DNA of 64,000 nucleotides from Thermoguttaceae bacterium (GCA_017441605.1 JAFRXD010000067.1:1-64000); one strand, 5' to 3'; positions 52,167 to 63,363 are shown, counted from the first letter of the stretch. The notes: generated by a model from the letters alone, not told the origin. Made by a program: numbers and translations.

Positions 52167-53138
52167 TTAGGGCAAATTGACCACCTTGCGCAGAAAAAAG
52201 AACGCTTCGTTAGTTTGCCTTTGCTCCCCAAGATTCGGAGCCTGTTCCCTCCCTCCAAACTTAAATTTCCAGTACTCCGTCTCGATAAACTCTTTAAACG
52301 CCGCCCTAGCCTCGCGATTTGGTTCGACAAAACGCGTCTCGCTCGTTTGTTCGTCCCATTCGTTAAAGTGAAATTTGGGATTCGTTACCTGCAAACATTG
52401 ATCTAACAATCGATAAACGCGAAGATAGCGCGGATTCTCCTTAATATCGTCCAACGCCCGTTCCTTAGTTCGGGGGTCGTTATAGCGCTGAACAAACTCT
52501 TTGATAATACCTTCGGCGGGGTAATCAAGATACTGCTCGACAACGTCGACGAGTTGATCGAAAGCCGCGGTCCAATCTCCCGACGCGTAGGTCTTTCTAA
52601 TCCGAACCCATGATAGAAGTTCGCGATCGTCGGGGTAAAGTAGCGAATAAACCCGAAGCGCTTTCTCCCAATCTCCTTTAAGTTCTAACGCGGCGGCGAG
52701 AAGTCGCAATCGAAGTCTGCAAATTCCGGCGTTTCCGTCGTCTTGAAAGAGGTCGTTCCAAGCGCCCAACTCCCCTTGAACCTCTTCGATCGCCTCGTCG
52801 TATCGTCCCTCGCAAACGAGAGCCTTTGCGCGAAGAACGGATTCGTCCGAACTCAATATGGGATCGCTATCAAATCGCGCGGCGTAATCGAACGTCAGCG
52901 TTCCTATTTCCGCGGGCGCCGAATCGTACGTAAACGTATCGCTCCAGAGTTTGCCGAAGTCGTGAACGTCGGGAGCGCTCGGCGCGGAACCCGTCGACGG
53001 GAAATATGTTATCGGCGCCGGTCGACGGTCGCCTTCTCGTATCGCGTCGGTCGTCCCCTTGAACAAGTACCCGATCCCTAGGCATACGGCGCAAACGAGC
53101 CCCGCGCATAATAAACGAAGTCGTCCGGTCAGTTTCAT
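52167..53138 (-). CDS. Array paralog 5: membrane-anchored TPR-like protein
   Basis: The protein has 323 residues from an ATG behind GAGAGGAC. The N-terminus MKLTGRLRLLCAGLVCAVCL nearly equals paralog 2. Then SAPAEIGTLTFDYAARFDS, RAKALVCEGRYDEAIEEVQ, LRLLAAALELKGDWEKALRVY, FDQLVDVVEQYLDYPAEGI, LLDQCLQVTNPKFHFNE, NREAREAFKEFIETEYWK in the variable form, and the ending FFLRKVVNLP. A GT4 remnant follows after 10 bp. Function unknown. Confidence 0.75.
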   Translation of the reverse strand: MKLTGRLRLLCAGLVCAVCLGIGYLFKGTTDAIREGDRRPAPITYFPSTGSAPSAPDVHDFGKLWSDTFTYDSAPAEIGTLTFDYAARFDSDPILSSDESVLRAKALVCEGRYDEAIEEVQGELGAWNDLFQDDGNAGICRLRLRLLAAALELKGDWEKALRVYSLLYPDDRELLSWVRIRKTYASGDWTAAFDQLVDVVEQYLDYPAEGIIKEFVQRYNDPRTKERALDDIKENPRYLRVYRLLDQCLQVTNPKFHFNEWDEQTSETRFVEPNREARAAFKEFIETEYWKFKFGGREQAPNLGEQRQTNEAFFFLRKVVNLP

Positions 53139-53305
53139 TTTGTCCTCTCGATTTGATCCTCAACATTGCGTCTCTATTAAAGCGCGCTCTTCGAAACGAC
53201 GCTAATCGCGTCGCGCTCTATCTCACGGCAAATTGACCAGTTTGCGAAGAAAAACCGTCACTTTCTCGACTCGCCCCTTCTCTTCCTCGGAGCGCCGAGG
53301 ATCCG
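53090..53305. repeat. 216-bp near-identical block, copy 2
   Basis: The partner of 49841-50056, at a distance of 3249 bp. It again spans the end of one paralog (53223), the 84 bp spacer and the start of the next (52167). Confidence 0.9.
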
Positions 53306-54206
53306 CTATATACTTCGCGGATTCGGTCTCAAGAAACGTTTTAAACGCTTCTCGCGCCTCGCGATTCGATTTCGCAAAGCGCGATTCGAATTTTCCCTTG
53401 TATCCCTCGTTGTAATGAAACTTGGGACTCGTTATTTGCAACAGTTGATCCAGCAGGCAATAAAGACGACGGTATTGAGAATTGCCCAAAATCATTAAAA
53501 TCGCCCTGTCGCCGACGACTGGATCGGCGCGCAATTGGAGATAATCTCCAATGATTTCGTCGACGGTTCCGTCGAGAAGAAGTCCTTCGATCGCGTCGAC
53601 CGTTCGCTCGAACGCGAGCTCGGCGCGCCCTTCGGAATAGAGTTTTCTAACGTAAACCCAAGACATAAGTTCGCGATCGCAGGGATAAAGAAACGAATAA
53701 ACCCGAATCGCCCTTTCCCAATCTCCCTTGAGCTCTAGAGCGACCGCGAGAAGATGAATTCGATACCTCGCGCTTTGCGGAGGCACAATCCCCTTTTGAT
53801 TCAAAAAATCGAGCGTTTTAAGATCGTCTTGAATCTCTTCGATCAATTCGTCGTATTGTCCGTCGACAATCTTCATTTTCAGACGAAAAATATCTCGCTC
53901 CCATATGTAAATCGGGTCAAAATCTAATTCTTGAGCGTATTCCACCGCGCGCGTCGACGCGTTGAGGGACGCGTCCTCGTACCTAAACGACTCGATCGAA
54001 ACTTTCGCGTCGGTCGAAAGTTCAACCCCGGAGCCGTCGCGCGCCTCGGCGTTGGAGTTCGTCGCGTCGAGCGCCGCCTTGGTTTCCTTCTCCGCGTTGT
54101 CGAAAAGCGGTTTATCGACGACTCCTTTCGCGAAATAGCCCAATCCCGCGCATAGCGCGAAAAGGAGCGTTGTTCGCGTCAAACGGAAGCGCTTGGTCGG
54201 TTTCAC
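53223..54206 (-). CDS. Array paralog 6: membrane-anchored TPR-like protein
   Basis: The protein has 327 residues. The start is GTG at 54206 with GAGGAC upstream. N-terminal helix (RTTLLFALCAGLGYFAKGVV), linker with ESFRYEDASLNAS and AQELDFDPIYIW, then IVDGQYDELIEEIQDDLK, IHLLAVALELKGDWERAIRVY, LMSWVYVRKLYSEGRAELAFE, LLDQLLQITSPKFHYNE, NREAREAFKTFLETESAKY and GRVEKVTVFLRKLVNLP. It is the positional and sequence partner of paralog 3. An 88 bp spacer separates it from paralog 7. Confidence 0.75.
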   Translation of the reverse strand: MKPTKRFRLTRTTLLFALCAGLGYFAKGVVDKPLFDNAEKETKAALDATNSNAEARDGSGVELSTDAKVSIESFRYEDASLNASTRAVEYAQELDFDPIYIWERDIFRLKMKIVDGQYDELIEEIQDDLKTLDFLNQKGIVPPQSARYRIHLLAVALELKGDWERAIRVYSFLYPCDRELMSWVYVRKLYSEGRAELAFERTVDAIEGLLLDGTVDEIIGDYLQLRADPVVGDRAILMILGNSQYRRLYCLLDQLLQITSPKFHYNEGYKGKFESRFAKSNREAREAFKTFLETESAKYIADPRRSEEEKGRVEKVTVFLRKLVNLP

Positions 54207-54294
54207 AATGTCCTCGAGCTTAAATAAATCGCGTTTTTATATTTGTTTCCAACTTTGGCGAGCAGAGTCGCCTCAAAAAGATTTCGGGGAATCG

Positions 54295-55233
54295 TTAGGG
54301 AAGCTCCAGGAGTTTGCGAAGAAACGCCATCGTCTTCTCGACTTGTTCCCTCTCCCTATCCGATTTGCGAGGGTCCGCCATAAATCTCTCGTATCCCGTC
54401 TCGACAAACGTTCTAAATTCTTCCCTAGCCTCGCGATTCGGTTTAACGAACCGAGTTTTGCTCGTCTTCTCGCGCGCTTCGTCGAAGTGATACTTGGGAT
54501 TCGTTATTTGCAATAGTTGATCTAGCAGGAAATAAAGACGTCGATATCGTTCGTTTGTCCAAATGGCTTCCCGAGCGCCTTCGTTAGCGTTGGGATCGTT
54601 GTATTGTTCGACGAATTCTTCAATGGCCTCGTCGACGGGCAAGTTCAGGTACGGACTAAGAAAGCCTCTCAATTGCACAAACGCCCAGTCGATGTTCGCG
54701 CGAAGCCCGCTAAGGTAAAACCGAGACGCTTCGCGGTCGGAAGGATAGAGAAGCAAATAAACGCGATGCGCTTTTTCCCAACTAACTTTGAGCTCCAACG
54801 CGATCGCCAGAAGATGAACCCGATCCCTAAAGTTCCGAGGAGGCTCTTCGTTTCGCGCGAAAAAATCGACGCTTTCGACCTCGCCCCGAAGCTCCTCGAA
54901 AACCTCCTCGCAACGTCCTTCGCAAATTAGCCTTTTTAAACGACGAACGTCGGGGTCGGCGTCGGATATGGGATCGAGATCAAACCATTCGGAGTAATCC
55001 AACGCGAGCGTTCCCTTGTCTTTCGGAATCGAATCGTATTTGAACGATTTGGCCGAAAGTTTCGGCTTGAATAGACGTCCAAACGACCAACCGTCGCGAG
55101 CGCCCGGTCCGGAATCGCCAACTTCTTCCCTAGCAAGGCGCGCTTGATCGACGGCGCCTTTCGTCGCGTAGCCAAACCCCGCGAACAGAGCGCAGAGGAT
55201 AATCGTTCGTATTACGCGGTATCGTCCGGTCAT
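54295..55233 (-). CDS. Array paralog 7: membrane-anchored TPR-like protein, first gene of the array
   Basis: The protein has 312 residues from an ATG behind CGGAG. N-terminal helix (RTIILCALFAGFGYATKGAV), linker with YDSIPKDKGTLALDYSEWFDL as in paralog 4, then RLKRLICEGRCEEVFEELR, VHLLAIALELKVSWEKAHRVY, PYLNLPVDEAIEEFV, FLLDQLLQITNPKYHF, NREAREEFRTFVETGYERF and AFLRKLLELP. It is the upstream-most copy, and a promoter fits at 55380-55408, so it probably leads a transcript that runs through the array. Confidence 0.75.
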   Translation of the reverse strand: MTGRYRVIRTIILCALFAGFGYATKGAVDQARLAREEVGDSGPGARDGWSFGRLFKPKLSAKSFKYDSIPKDKGTLALDYSEWFDLDPISDADPDVRRLKRLICEGRCEEVFEELRGEVESVDFFARNEEPPRNFRDRVHLLAIALELKVSWEKAHRVYLLLYPSDREASRFYLSGLRANIDWAFVQLRGFLSPYLNLPVDEAIEEFVEQYNDPNANEGAREAIWTNERYRRLYFLLDQLLQITNPKYHFDEAREKTSKTRFVKPNREAREEFRTFVETGYERFMADPRKSDREREQVEKTMAFLRKLLELP

Positions 55234-55379
55234 TTTTCTCCGTTCCTTTGCGCGACCGCCATTTGGAGGCGCGCCAACGATCGCGCCGTCTCCGGCGCTC
55301 CTCTCAACGCGTCGCGGGGACGCGTCCGAAGGAAATCCAAACCGCCGACGAATCGCCGGATCCGCCGACTCCGGCGCGT

Positions 55380-55408
55380 AGTATAGCGCTCGGGAACTGA
55401 AATTGCAA
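55380..55408 (-). promoter_or_regulatory. Promoter at the head of the paralog array
   Basis: Minus strand TTGCAA, 17 bp, TATACT, about 147 bp before the ATG at 55233. The remaining gap 55234-55594 shows no gene; clpB ends at 55595 on the same strand. Confidence 0.6.
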
Positions 55409-55594
55409 TGGAATCGAGAAAAATATTTGCGAAAAACGAATTTGAAGGGAGTCTCCGCGCTTGGTTCGCGTTTTCTAGATCGTTCGCCGTCAAGAGCCTA
55501 ACGAGAAAAAAACGGCGCGAGAGAGCGCCGCGTCGAAGAAAGAGCCCGACCCCGGCGCGCTCGCGGCGCGCCGAAGTCGGATTTGAGCCGTGGC

Positions 55595-58285
<2,691 letters not shown>

Positions 58286-58416
58286 AGGTTGCCTCCTTAC
58301 GCCGCTCGCGTTTCGGAGCGGCCGAGAACGAAACATGCAAAGGGAGCGCCAATCAAATTTCTTTTTCAAAAAAATTCCCGAAAGAAAGCTCTCGCGGAAG
58401 GAGCGAATCGCGGCGG

Positions 58417-58444
58417 TTGACGCATTATATTGGACGGGTATAAT
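58417..58444 (+). promoter_or_regulatory. Promoter of pheS
   Basis: TTGACG, 16 bp, TATAAT, 60 bp before the GTG at 58504. Confidence 0.7.
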
Positions 58445-58503
58445 AGCGGGACGCGGGGTCGGACGCGACGTCGCCATTGGACTAGGAACATAGGGTACAA
58501 TCC

Positions 58504-59523
58504 GTGCAACAGATAAAAGAACAACTCGTCGAAGCGCTCAAATCGGCGACGACCGCCGAGCAAGTGGAGCGGATCCGCGTCGATTTCCTCGGGCGCAAGG
58601 GCTCGATTACGCTACTGGCGAAGAACGTCGATTTCAGTAAGTTGACCGCCGAGGAGAAAAAGGGGTTCGGGCAAAAGCTGAACGAGTTGAAAGGGTTCGC
58701 GACCGACGCGATCGCCGCGGCGTCCGCCGCCCTCGCCTCGACCGCGACCCGCAAAAAGTCGAACGACTTGGACTTGACCGCCCCGGGAAAAGGGCGAAGG
58801 CTCGGCGCGCTCCATCCGATCACTTTGGCGCAAATGGAGTTGGAGGACGTCTTCCAAGGGATGGGCTTCACGGTCGTCTACGGTCCCGAGGTCGAGTCGG
58901 AGTACTTCTGCTTCGAGGCGGTCAATATTCCCCACGACCACCCCGCGCGCGATATGCAAGACACCTTCTGGCTCAAAAACCAGCTCGTCATGCGCACCCA
59001 CACCTCCGCGCAGCAAGTCCGCGCGCTCAAGCGCTTCGGCGCCCCGTTCCGAGGGGTCTTCCCGGGGAGGTGTTTCCGATTCGAGTCGATCGACCCGAGC
59101 CACGAGAACACGTTCTACCAGTGCGAGGGGCTCTACGTCGACAAAGGCGTATCGGTCGCGAATCTCATCGCGGTTATGCGAACGATCCTGAGCCAGACGT
59201 TCAAGCGCGACGTGAAAGTCCGGCTCCGGCCGGGGTATTTCCCGTTCGTCGAGCCGGGGTTCGAGCTCGATTTGAACTGCCTCATCTGCGGGGGGAAAGG
59301 TTGCGCGACCTGCAAAAACTCCGGCTGGATCGAGCTGATTCCGTGCGGGCTGGTCCATCCGGAAGTGCTCCGCCAGGGGGGGATCGACCCGAAAGAGTAC
59401 AGCGGATTCGCGTTCGGCGTCGGGCTCACGCGCCTGGCCATGATGAAGTACGGGATTCGCGACATTCGCTACCTCAACTGCGGCGATCTGCGCGTCAACG
59501 AGCAGTTCTCGACGATTATGTGA
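58504..59523 (+). CDS. pheS: Phenylalanine-tRNA ligase alpha subunit
   Basis: The protein has 339 residues, the normal length, with a GTG start. An N-terminal coiled coil (~1-85) is followed by the class II core: [46 protein letters not shown] (motif 2 region), [19 protein letters not shown] and the closing [17 protein letters not shown] (motif 3). A Cys-rich insert ([17 protein letters not shown]) probably binds zinc, as in many bacterial PheS. It charges tRNA-Phe together with PheT. pheT is not next to it, and a CYTH gene follows after 16 bp. Confidence 0.95.
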   Translation: MQQIKEQLVEALKSATTAEQVERIRVDFLGRKGSITLLAKNVDFSKLTAEEKKGFGQKLNELKGFATDAIAAASAALASTATRKKSNDLDLTAPGKGRRLGALHPITLAQMELEDVFQGMGFTVVYGPEVESEYFCFEAVNIPHDHPARDMQDTFWLKNQLVMRTHTSAQQVRALKRFGAPFRGVFPGRCFRFESIDPSHENTFYQCEGLYVDKGVSVANLIAVMRTILSQTFKRDVKVRLRPGYFPFVEPGFELDLNCLICGGKGCATCKNSGWIELIPCGLVHPEVLRQGGIDPKEYSGFAFGVGLTRLAMMKYGIRDIRYLNCGDLRVNEQFSTIM

Positions 59524-59539
59524 GTTCGGAGAGCGCCCC

Positions 59540-60130
59540 GTGCTGGAAGTCGAAATGAAATTCCGCGTTCGAGACGCCGAGGCTTACGAGCGCCTGCTCG
59601 CCGAAAAGCTCCGCGTCTCGCTCGGAAAAGCCGAGCGCGAGGAGGACGTCTTCTTCACCAACGAGGCGCTAGGGTTCCCGAACGAGGGAAAGTCCCTCAG
59701 AATCAGGCGCCGAGGCGACTATCTCGCCGCGACCTTCAAGGGACCGCGTCTCGACAAAACCACCAAAACCCGCGAGGAAATCGAGCTGCCCCTCGGGACG
59801 AGCGGCGCGAGCGCCCAAGAGTCGCGCGACGCGTGGATCAAGTTCTACGAGCGACTCGGTTTCAAAGTCTACGGGGAGGTCGTCAAAACGAGGCGCCGGG
59901 GCGCGGCGACGTTCCAAGACCGCGAATTCGAGCTGACGCTCGACCGAGTCGAGGGAATCGGAGACTTCGCGGAGCTGGAGCTCCAAGCCCCTCGGGAGGA
60001 GTTCGACGCGGCGCGAAGCGCCCTGCTCGCCTTGGCGACCGCGCTCGATTTGACCGAGCCGGAGCCGCGAACCTACTTGGGCATGATTTTTGAGAAAGAC
60101 CCGCTGGTCGCCGAAAACGACGCGCGATAA
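59540..60130 (+). CDS. CYTH-domain protein (class IV adenylate cyclase-like)
   Basis: The protein has 196 residues from a GTG at 59540. It begins with the CYTH signature EVEMKFRV and has SLRIRRRGDYLAATFKGP, TREEIELPL, KTRRRGAATFQDREFELTLDRVEGIGDFAELEL, which supply the conserved acidic and basic tunnel residues. Class IV cyclases have the same form with a C-terminal YLGMIF-like end, seen here. Members are adenylate cyclases, thiamine triphosphatases or inorganic polyphosphatases; the CyaB/archaeal-type form is the best match. It is co-transcribed with pheS. Confidence 0.85.
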   Translation: MLEVEMKFRVRDAEAYERLLAEKLRVSLGKAEREEDVFFTNEALGFPNEGKSLRIRRRGDYLAATFKGPRLDKTTKTREEIELPLGTSGASAQESRDAWIKFYERLGFKVYGEVVKTRRRGAATFQDREFELTLDRVEGIGDFAELELQAPREEFDAARSALLALATALDLTEPEPRTYLGMIFEKDPLVAENDAR

Positions 60131-60373
60131 TTGGCAAATCTAGCGCAAACGACAGATTTTTTCAAAAAAAATGAAAAAAGTTCGATTTTGACTAGTTTGA
60201 TGGTGGACGACTCGAGCGGGTGAGATTATCATTTCTATAAGCGGGGTCTCGCGTCCGTCGGGCGCGGATCCTCCGGTTCGGGCTCGTTCGGGGCTCGAGT
60301 CGGTTAACCGACGAACACAAAAGCGTTTGGAAGGAATATCCGTCGCAACTTTGCGCTTACGCGGAGGAAACAG

Positions 60374-61357
60374 ATGAAATCGGGCATGTTCCATTTATTT
60401 ATGTCGCTGGCCGTCGTTCTCTCGACGGCGGGCGTTGTCGGAGCCGCGGAAAAGGCGACGGAGACTTCTAAGGTCGACGAATCGAAGGCGGTCGAGCTGT
60501 TCGACGCGATGGACAAGGGTCTCGTCGAGGTCAAGTTGATTCCGAAAAACTCGCTCCAAAGTAGCTTGTCGGTTACCAACAAGACCGACAAGGAAATCGT
60601 CGTCGATATGCCCTCGGCGTTCGCCGGGGTTCCGGTCGTGGCGCAGCCCGGTATGATGGGCGGGCGCGGACGCGGCGGTATGATGGGCGGCATGGGCGGT
60701 ATGGGCGGTCCGATGGGCGGCTTCGGCGGCGGTATGTTCGGCGAAGACGGCATGGGCGGCGGTCGACGCGGCGGCATGGGCGGTATGGGCGGCGGCGGTC
60801 GCGGCGGCATGGGCGGCGGCAACCAGTCGATCGGCGGCGGCATGGGCGGCGGTCGTATGGGCGGTATGGGCGGCATGGGTCGCGGCGGTCGCGGCGGCGG
60901 CGGGATGTTCTCGATCGCTCCCAATAAGACCTTCAAGCAACACGTCCGCACCGTCTGCTTGGAGCACGGCAAAACCGAGCCCAACTCCCGCGTGAAGTAC
61001 ACGATCGTCCCGATCGACAACTACACCGACAACAAGACGACGCAAGTCCTTTGCGAGATGCTCGGCGACGAGGAGCTCGATCAGAACGCGGTGCAAGTCG
61101 CCGTTTGGTCCGCGGAAAACGGGCTGACGATGGACGAGCTCGCCGCCAAGACGAAGTTGCAATCGCGCAATAGCCTCCCCGAGAGCTACTTCAAAGCCTC
61201 CGAGTTGCAACTTGGCGCTCAGCTCCTCGAAAAAGCGGACGCTCGCGCCGTCGAGCTCGAGGAAGTCGAGAAAGCCCAAGAGGATCTCGAAAAGTACGCG
61301 CCCGAAGAGTTCGACAACACCATCGAAGAGCTCACCGATCAAGTTCGCTCCAACTGA
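60374..61357 (+). CDS. Secreted Gly/Met-rich protein with central MGG repeats
   Basis: The protein has 327 residues behind a GGAGG site. Residues 1-24 are a signal peptide (LAVVLSTAGVVGAAE). Residues ~30-90 form a short domain (DKGLVEVKLIPKNSLQSSLSVTNKT). Residues ~92-178 are almost only Gly, Met and Arg in MGG and RGG units. Residues ~185-327 form a second domain (RTVCLEHGKTEPN, ELDQNAVQVAVWSAENGLT) ending in a Glu-rich helix. Domain pattern and codon bias suggest an abundant exported protein. The first domain looks like a transthyretin/Ig-type fold around modified-protein binding, but this is a guess. A terminator follows. Confidence 0.75.
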   Translation: MKSGMFHLFMSLAVVLSTAGVVGAAEKATETSKVDESKAVELFDAMDKGLVEVKLIPKNSLQSSLSVTNKTDKEIVVDMPSAFAGVPVVAQPGMMGGRGRGGMMGGMGGMGGPMGGFGGGMFGEDGMGGGRRGGMGGMGGGGRGGMGGGNQSIGGGMGGGRMGGMGGMGRGGRGGGGMFSIAPNKTFKQHVRTVCLEHGKTEPNSRVKYTIVPIDNYTDNKTTQVLCEMLGDEELDQNAVQVAVWSAENGLTMDELAAKTKLQSRNSLPESYFKASELQLGAQLLEKADARAVELEEVEKAQEDLEKYAPEEFDNTIEELTDQVRSN

Positions 61358-61390
61358 TTTCGTCGAATAAAGAGCGTTAATTCAAAACGA

Positions 61391-61427
61391 AAACGCGACC
61401 TTTCCATCGAGAAGGGTCGCGTTTTTT
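61391..61427 (+). terminator. Terminator after the Gly/Met-rich gene
   Basis: AAACGCGACC (61391-61400) pairs with GGTCGCGTTT (61415-61424), followed by TTT. It lies between convergent genes. Confidence 0.85.
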
Positions 61428-61457
61428 GATCGGCGCTTCGGATCGGCGCGGGCGGGC

Positions 61458-62327
61458 TCAGTACGGGCAAGCGATCAGCGCGAGCCTGGCGCCGAGCCGG
61501 TCGTAATGGGAATCGGGATCGAATCCGTAGCGCTCGGAAGCGCGGCACCCGGACGCCGGGCTGCCCCAGCCGCCCCCTTTCGCGCCGAACGAGTTCCGCG
61601 CCCGAATCGGCGCCTTCGACTTTTTGGCGCGCTCGATCGACAATTTCTCGCATTTTCCCAAAACGAACGGGTCGCGCTCCCCGGTTTCCGCCCCTTCCAG
61701 ATACCATTCGACGAAGTCGAACTCTCGCTCGAGCTTATCTTCGAGCCCCGGAAACGGCTCGTCGTCTTCAAATTCGATAAAGTCGTCGATCAAAACGACC
61801 GTCGAGGACAAATCGACCGACTTGTCGCACCATTCCCAGACGTTCCCCAGCATATCGTAAAGCCCCAGCGCGTTCGGGCGCTTTTGACCGACCTCCCGCG
61901 TCGAGCCCCCGCTATTGCTCTCGTACCACGCGATCTCGTCGAGCTCCCCGTAGCGCTCGTCGCGTCCCCCGGCGCGACACGCGAGCTCCCATTGCGATTC
62001 GGTCGGAAGCGCGAACTTCCAGCCCTCGGGCGCGAAACCGCGACCGTTGAGCTTCCCGATAAAGTTTTGGCAATCGCGCCAGGAAATCCGCTCGACCGGG
62101 CGGTCGTCCCCTTTGAATTTGCTCGGATTGTCCCCCATAATCGGGGCCCACATCGCCTGCGCGATCGGGGTCGTCAGCAACCAGAATCCGGTCTCTTCGG
62201 AGCCGTCGCCGGGGATCCAAGAAAATTCGAACCGCGCCCAGTCGGCGCGTTCGAGTCGTTTCGTCGTTCCGGCGGCTCTCGTCTCGTCGAGAGCCCAATC
62301 GTTGTCGCGCGCAATAATCGTCGCCAT
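61458..62327 (-). CDS. FGE/SUMF1-fold protein, probably not a formylglycine-generating enzyme
   Basis: The protein has 289 residues from the ATG at 62327 (MATIIARDN) with AAAGGGC upstream. The SUMF1 fold is clear: WLLTTPIAQAMWAPIMGDNPSKF, PVERISWRDCQNFIGKLN, FALPTESQWELACRAG, LGLYDMLGNVWEWC, then GGGWGSPASGCRASERYGF. True FGEs have two catalytic Cys near the end in a fixed context; here only the Cys of SGCRAS and a terminal ACPY are present. The family also includes protein-protein modules and nonhaem iron enzymes. No signal peptide is seen. A segment rich in Asp/Glu (~165-215) is an insertion. Function unknown. Confidence 0.82.
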   Translation of the reverse strand: MATIIARDNDWALDETRAAGTTKRLERADWARFEFSWIPGDGSEETGFWLLTTPIAQAMWAPIMGDNPSKFKGDDRPVERISWRDCQNFIGKLNGRGFAPEGWKFALPTESQWELACRAGGRDERYGELDEIAWYESNSGGSTREVGQKRPNALGLYDMLGNVWEWCDKSVDLSSTVVLIDDFIEFEDDEPFPGLEDKLEREFDFVEWYLEGAETGERDPFVLGKCEKLSIERAKKSKAPIRARNSFGAKGGGWGSPASGCRASERYGFDPDSHYDRLGARLALIACPY

Positions 62328-62371
62328 TGTATCGCCCTTTCCCGGTATCGAGGGAGTCTTCGCGCGCGAAC

Positions 62372-62423
62372 AAAAAGCGCGCCGTTTTCCCTTCGCGGAG
62401 CTAAGGAACAACGGCGCGTTTTA
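62372..62423 (-). terminator. Second hairpin downstream of the frameshifted gene
   Basis: An 11 bp AACGCGCCGTT / AACGGCGCGCT stem with a ~23-base loop and T-rich end on the minus strand. It could be a backup terminator or a leader structure of the FGE-fold gene, whose ATG lies 45 bp further on. Confidence 0.4.
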
Positions 62424-62460
62424 GAGCGAAAAAATTTCGAAGATTTTGGAAAAAGTTTGA

Positions 62461-62492
62461 AAAAAGCGCGCGGAAACACGAGCCGCCGCGCG
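62461..62492 (-). terminator. Terminator of the frameshifted membrane-protein gene
   Basis: Minus strand CGCGCGG (62086-type stem at 62086+400, i.e. 62486-62492) pairs with CCGCGCG (62067+400, i.e. 62467-62473), followed by CTTTTT. It begins directly after the stop at 62493. Confidence 0.7.
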
Positions 62493-62950
62493 TTAGGTCC
62501 CTTGTTTCTCCGTTCTCGAGGCGTCTTGGACCGACTTGATCTCCCGTTTGACGGCGGATAACCTCGCGAGCCCCCAAAACGGGGAAACGAACGAAAGAAC
62601 GCAACCGATAATCAGGAGCCCTATGGCGACGAAAAACGCAACGCGCCAAAAAATTATGTCAATCCAGAGCCCGCCACGAGCGTCCAGCCAGTGGCGAAGG
62701 GGCTCTTCCACGAACCAAATCCCGGGCGCCCCAGCGCGACGCAAAGCGCGCCAAAGCAAAACCAGCGCAAAAAAGCCCGTTCTCTTTTCAGAAATTCGAG
62801 CGCGGGCGAATCGGGCTCCTTTCGGAACAGCTCGTCGTATCGCGCCTGTTGGCGCATGGCGACGAAAAGGGGATCGCGCTCGTCGAACGCGCTCTCGTCG
62901 CGAGTCGGTTCTTCCGGGGTATTGTCGAGGTTTTCCTTGAGATCTTCCAC
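62493..62950 (-). pseudogene. Small membrane protein interrupted by a single-base frameshift
   Basis: A frame from the GTG at 62950 reads a sensible acidic N-terminus (EDLKENLDNTPEEPTRDES, LFVAMRQQARYDELFRKEP) for ~58 residues, then turns to poor sequence and stops at 62654. From there the neighbouring frame takes over with WFVEEPLRHWLDARGGLW and two hydrophobic segments (FFALVLLWRAL, FWRVAFFVAIGLLIIGCVL), and ends at 62493. The switch falls at a run of six A on the plus strand (62769-62774). One base change there would give a single protein of about 152 residues. This is either a real lesion, a sequencing error, or slippage. Confidence 0.7.
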
Positions 62951-63074
62951 TGTTCTCTCCCAGCCTCAAAGGCGTCAAAAGGTTCGCGACTTCGCGCGTC
63001 CAACGGAAGAATCGAAAGACCGACGGAGTCGCGACGAATTGAACGGTCAATAGGCGGCTCGAGCCGCTCTAAAA

Positions 63075-63099
63075 CGAAAAAAGCCTCCAACGGAGGCTC
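63075..63099 (-). terminator. Terminator of the tRNA-Gly gene
   Basis: Minus strand AGCCTCC, 3-base loop, GGAGGCT, followed by TTTTTTCG. It lies about 36 bp after the tRNA. Confidence 0.75.
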
Positions 63100-63134
63100 G
63101 ACTAGCTTGCTCAACGGCGCGGAACCGAATTAAG

Positions 63135-63205
63135 AGCGTCCGATGGGAGTCGAACCCACAACTGGAGCTTGGGAAGCTACCGTGTTACCGCTACACTACG
63201 GACGC
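63135..63205 (-). tRNA. tRNA-Gly (anticodon CCC)
   Basis: A 71-nt cloverleaf on the minus strand. The acceptor arm is GCGTCCG/CGGACGC, the D arm GTGTAGCGGTAACAC, the anticodon loop TTCCCAA with anticodon CCC, and the T arm GTGGG-TTCGACT-CCCAT, with T as discriminator base. The anticodon stem has one mismatch (second pair T-C). CCA is not encoded. It decodes GGG. Confidence 0.92.
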
Positions 63206-63250
63206 GAGGAAATTTGGAAGCGAAGGAACCCGCGACCAACTTCGGATTCC

Positions 63251-63278
63251 ATTATAGCGGACGATTTCCGCTTGGCAA
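63251..63278 (-). promoter_or_regulatory. Promoter of tRNA-Gly
   Basis: Minus strand TTGCCA, 16 bp, TATAAT, 46 bp upstream of the tRNA 5' end. Confidence 0.65.
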
Positions 63279-63363
63279 GCGGTATTTGCCGATTTCTCCA
63301 GTTTTCTGTAAAAAACGCGTCCAAAAAAGGCTCGAACGGCGCGAGCGGACGAGGCGCCCCCGC

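Noticed and set aside
43937..55233. Mobile element or integron cassette array as the cause of the repeats
   Set aside because: I saw no transposase, integrase, terminal inverted repeats or attC-like sites. The repeat pattern fits tandem duplication of a paralog-GT4 unit.
61458..62327. True formylglycine-generating enzyme for sulfatases
   Set aside because: The fold is right, but the paired catalytic Cys context is not visible and no sulfatase gene is in the window.
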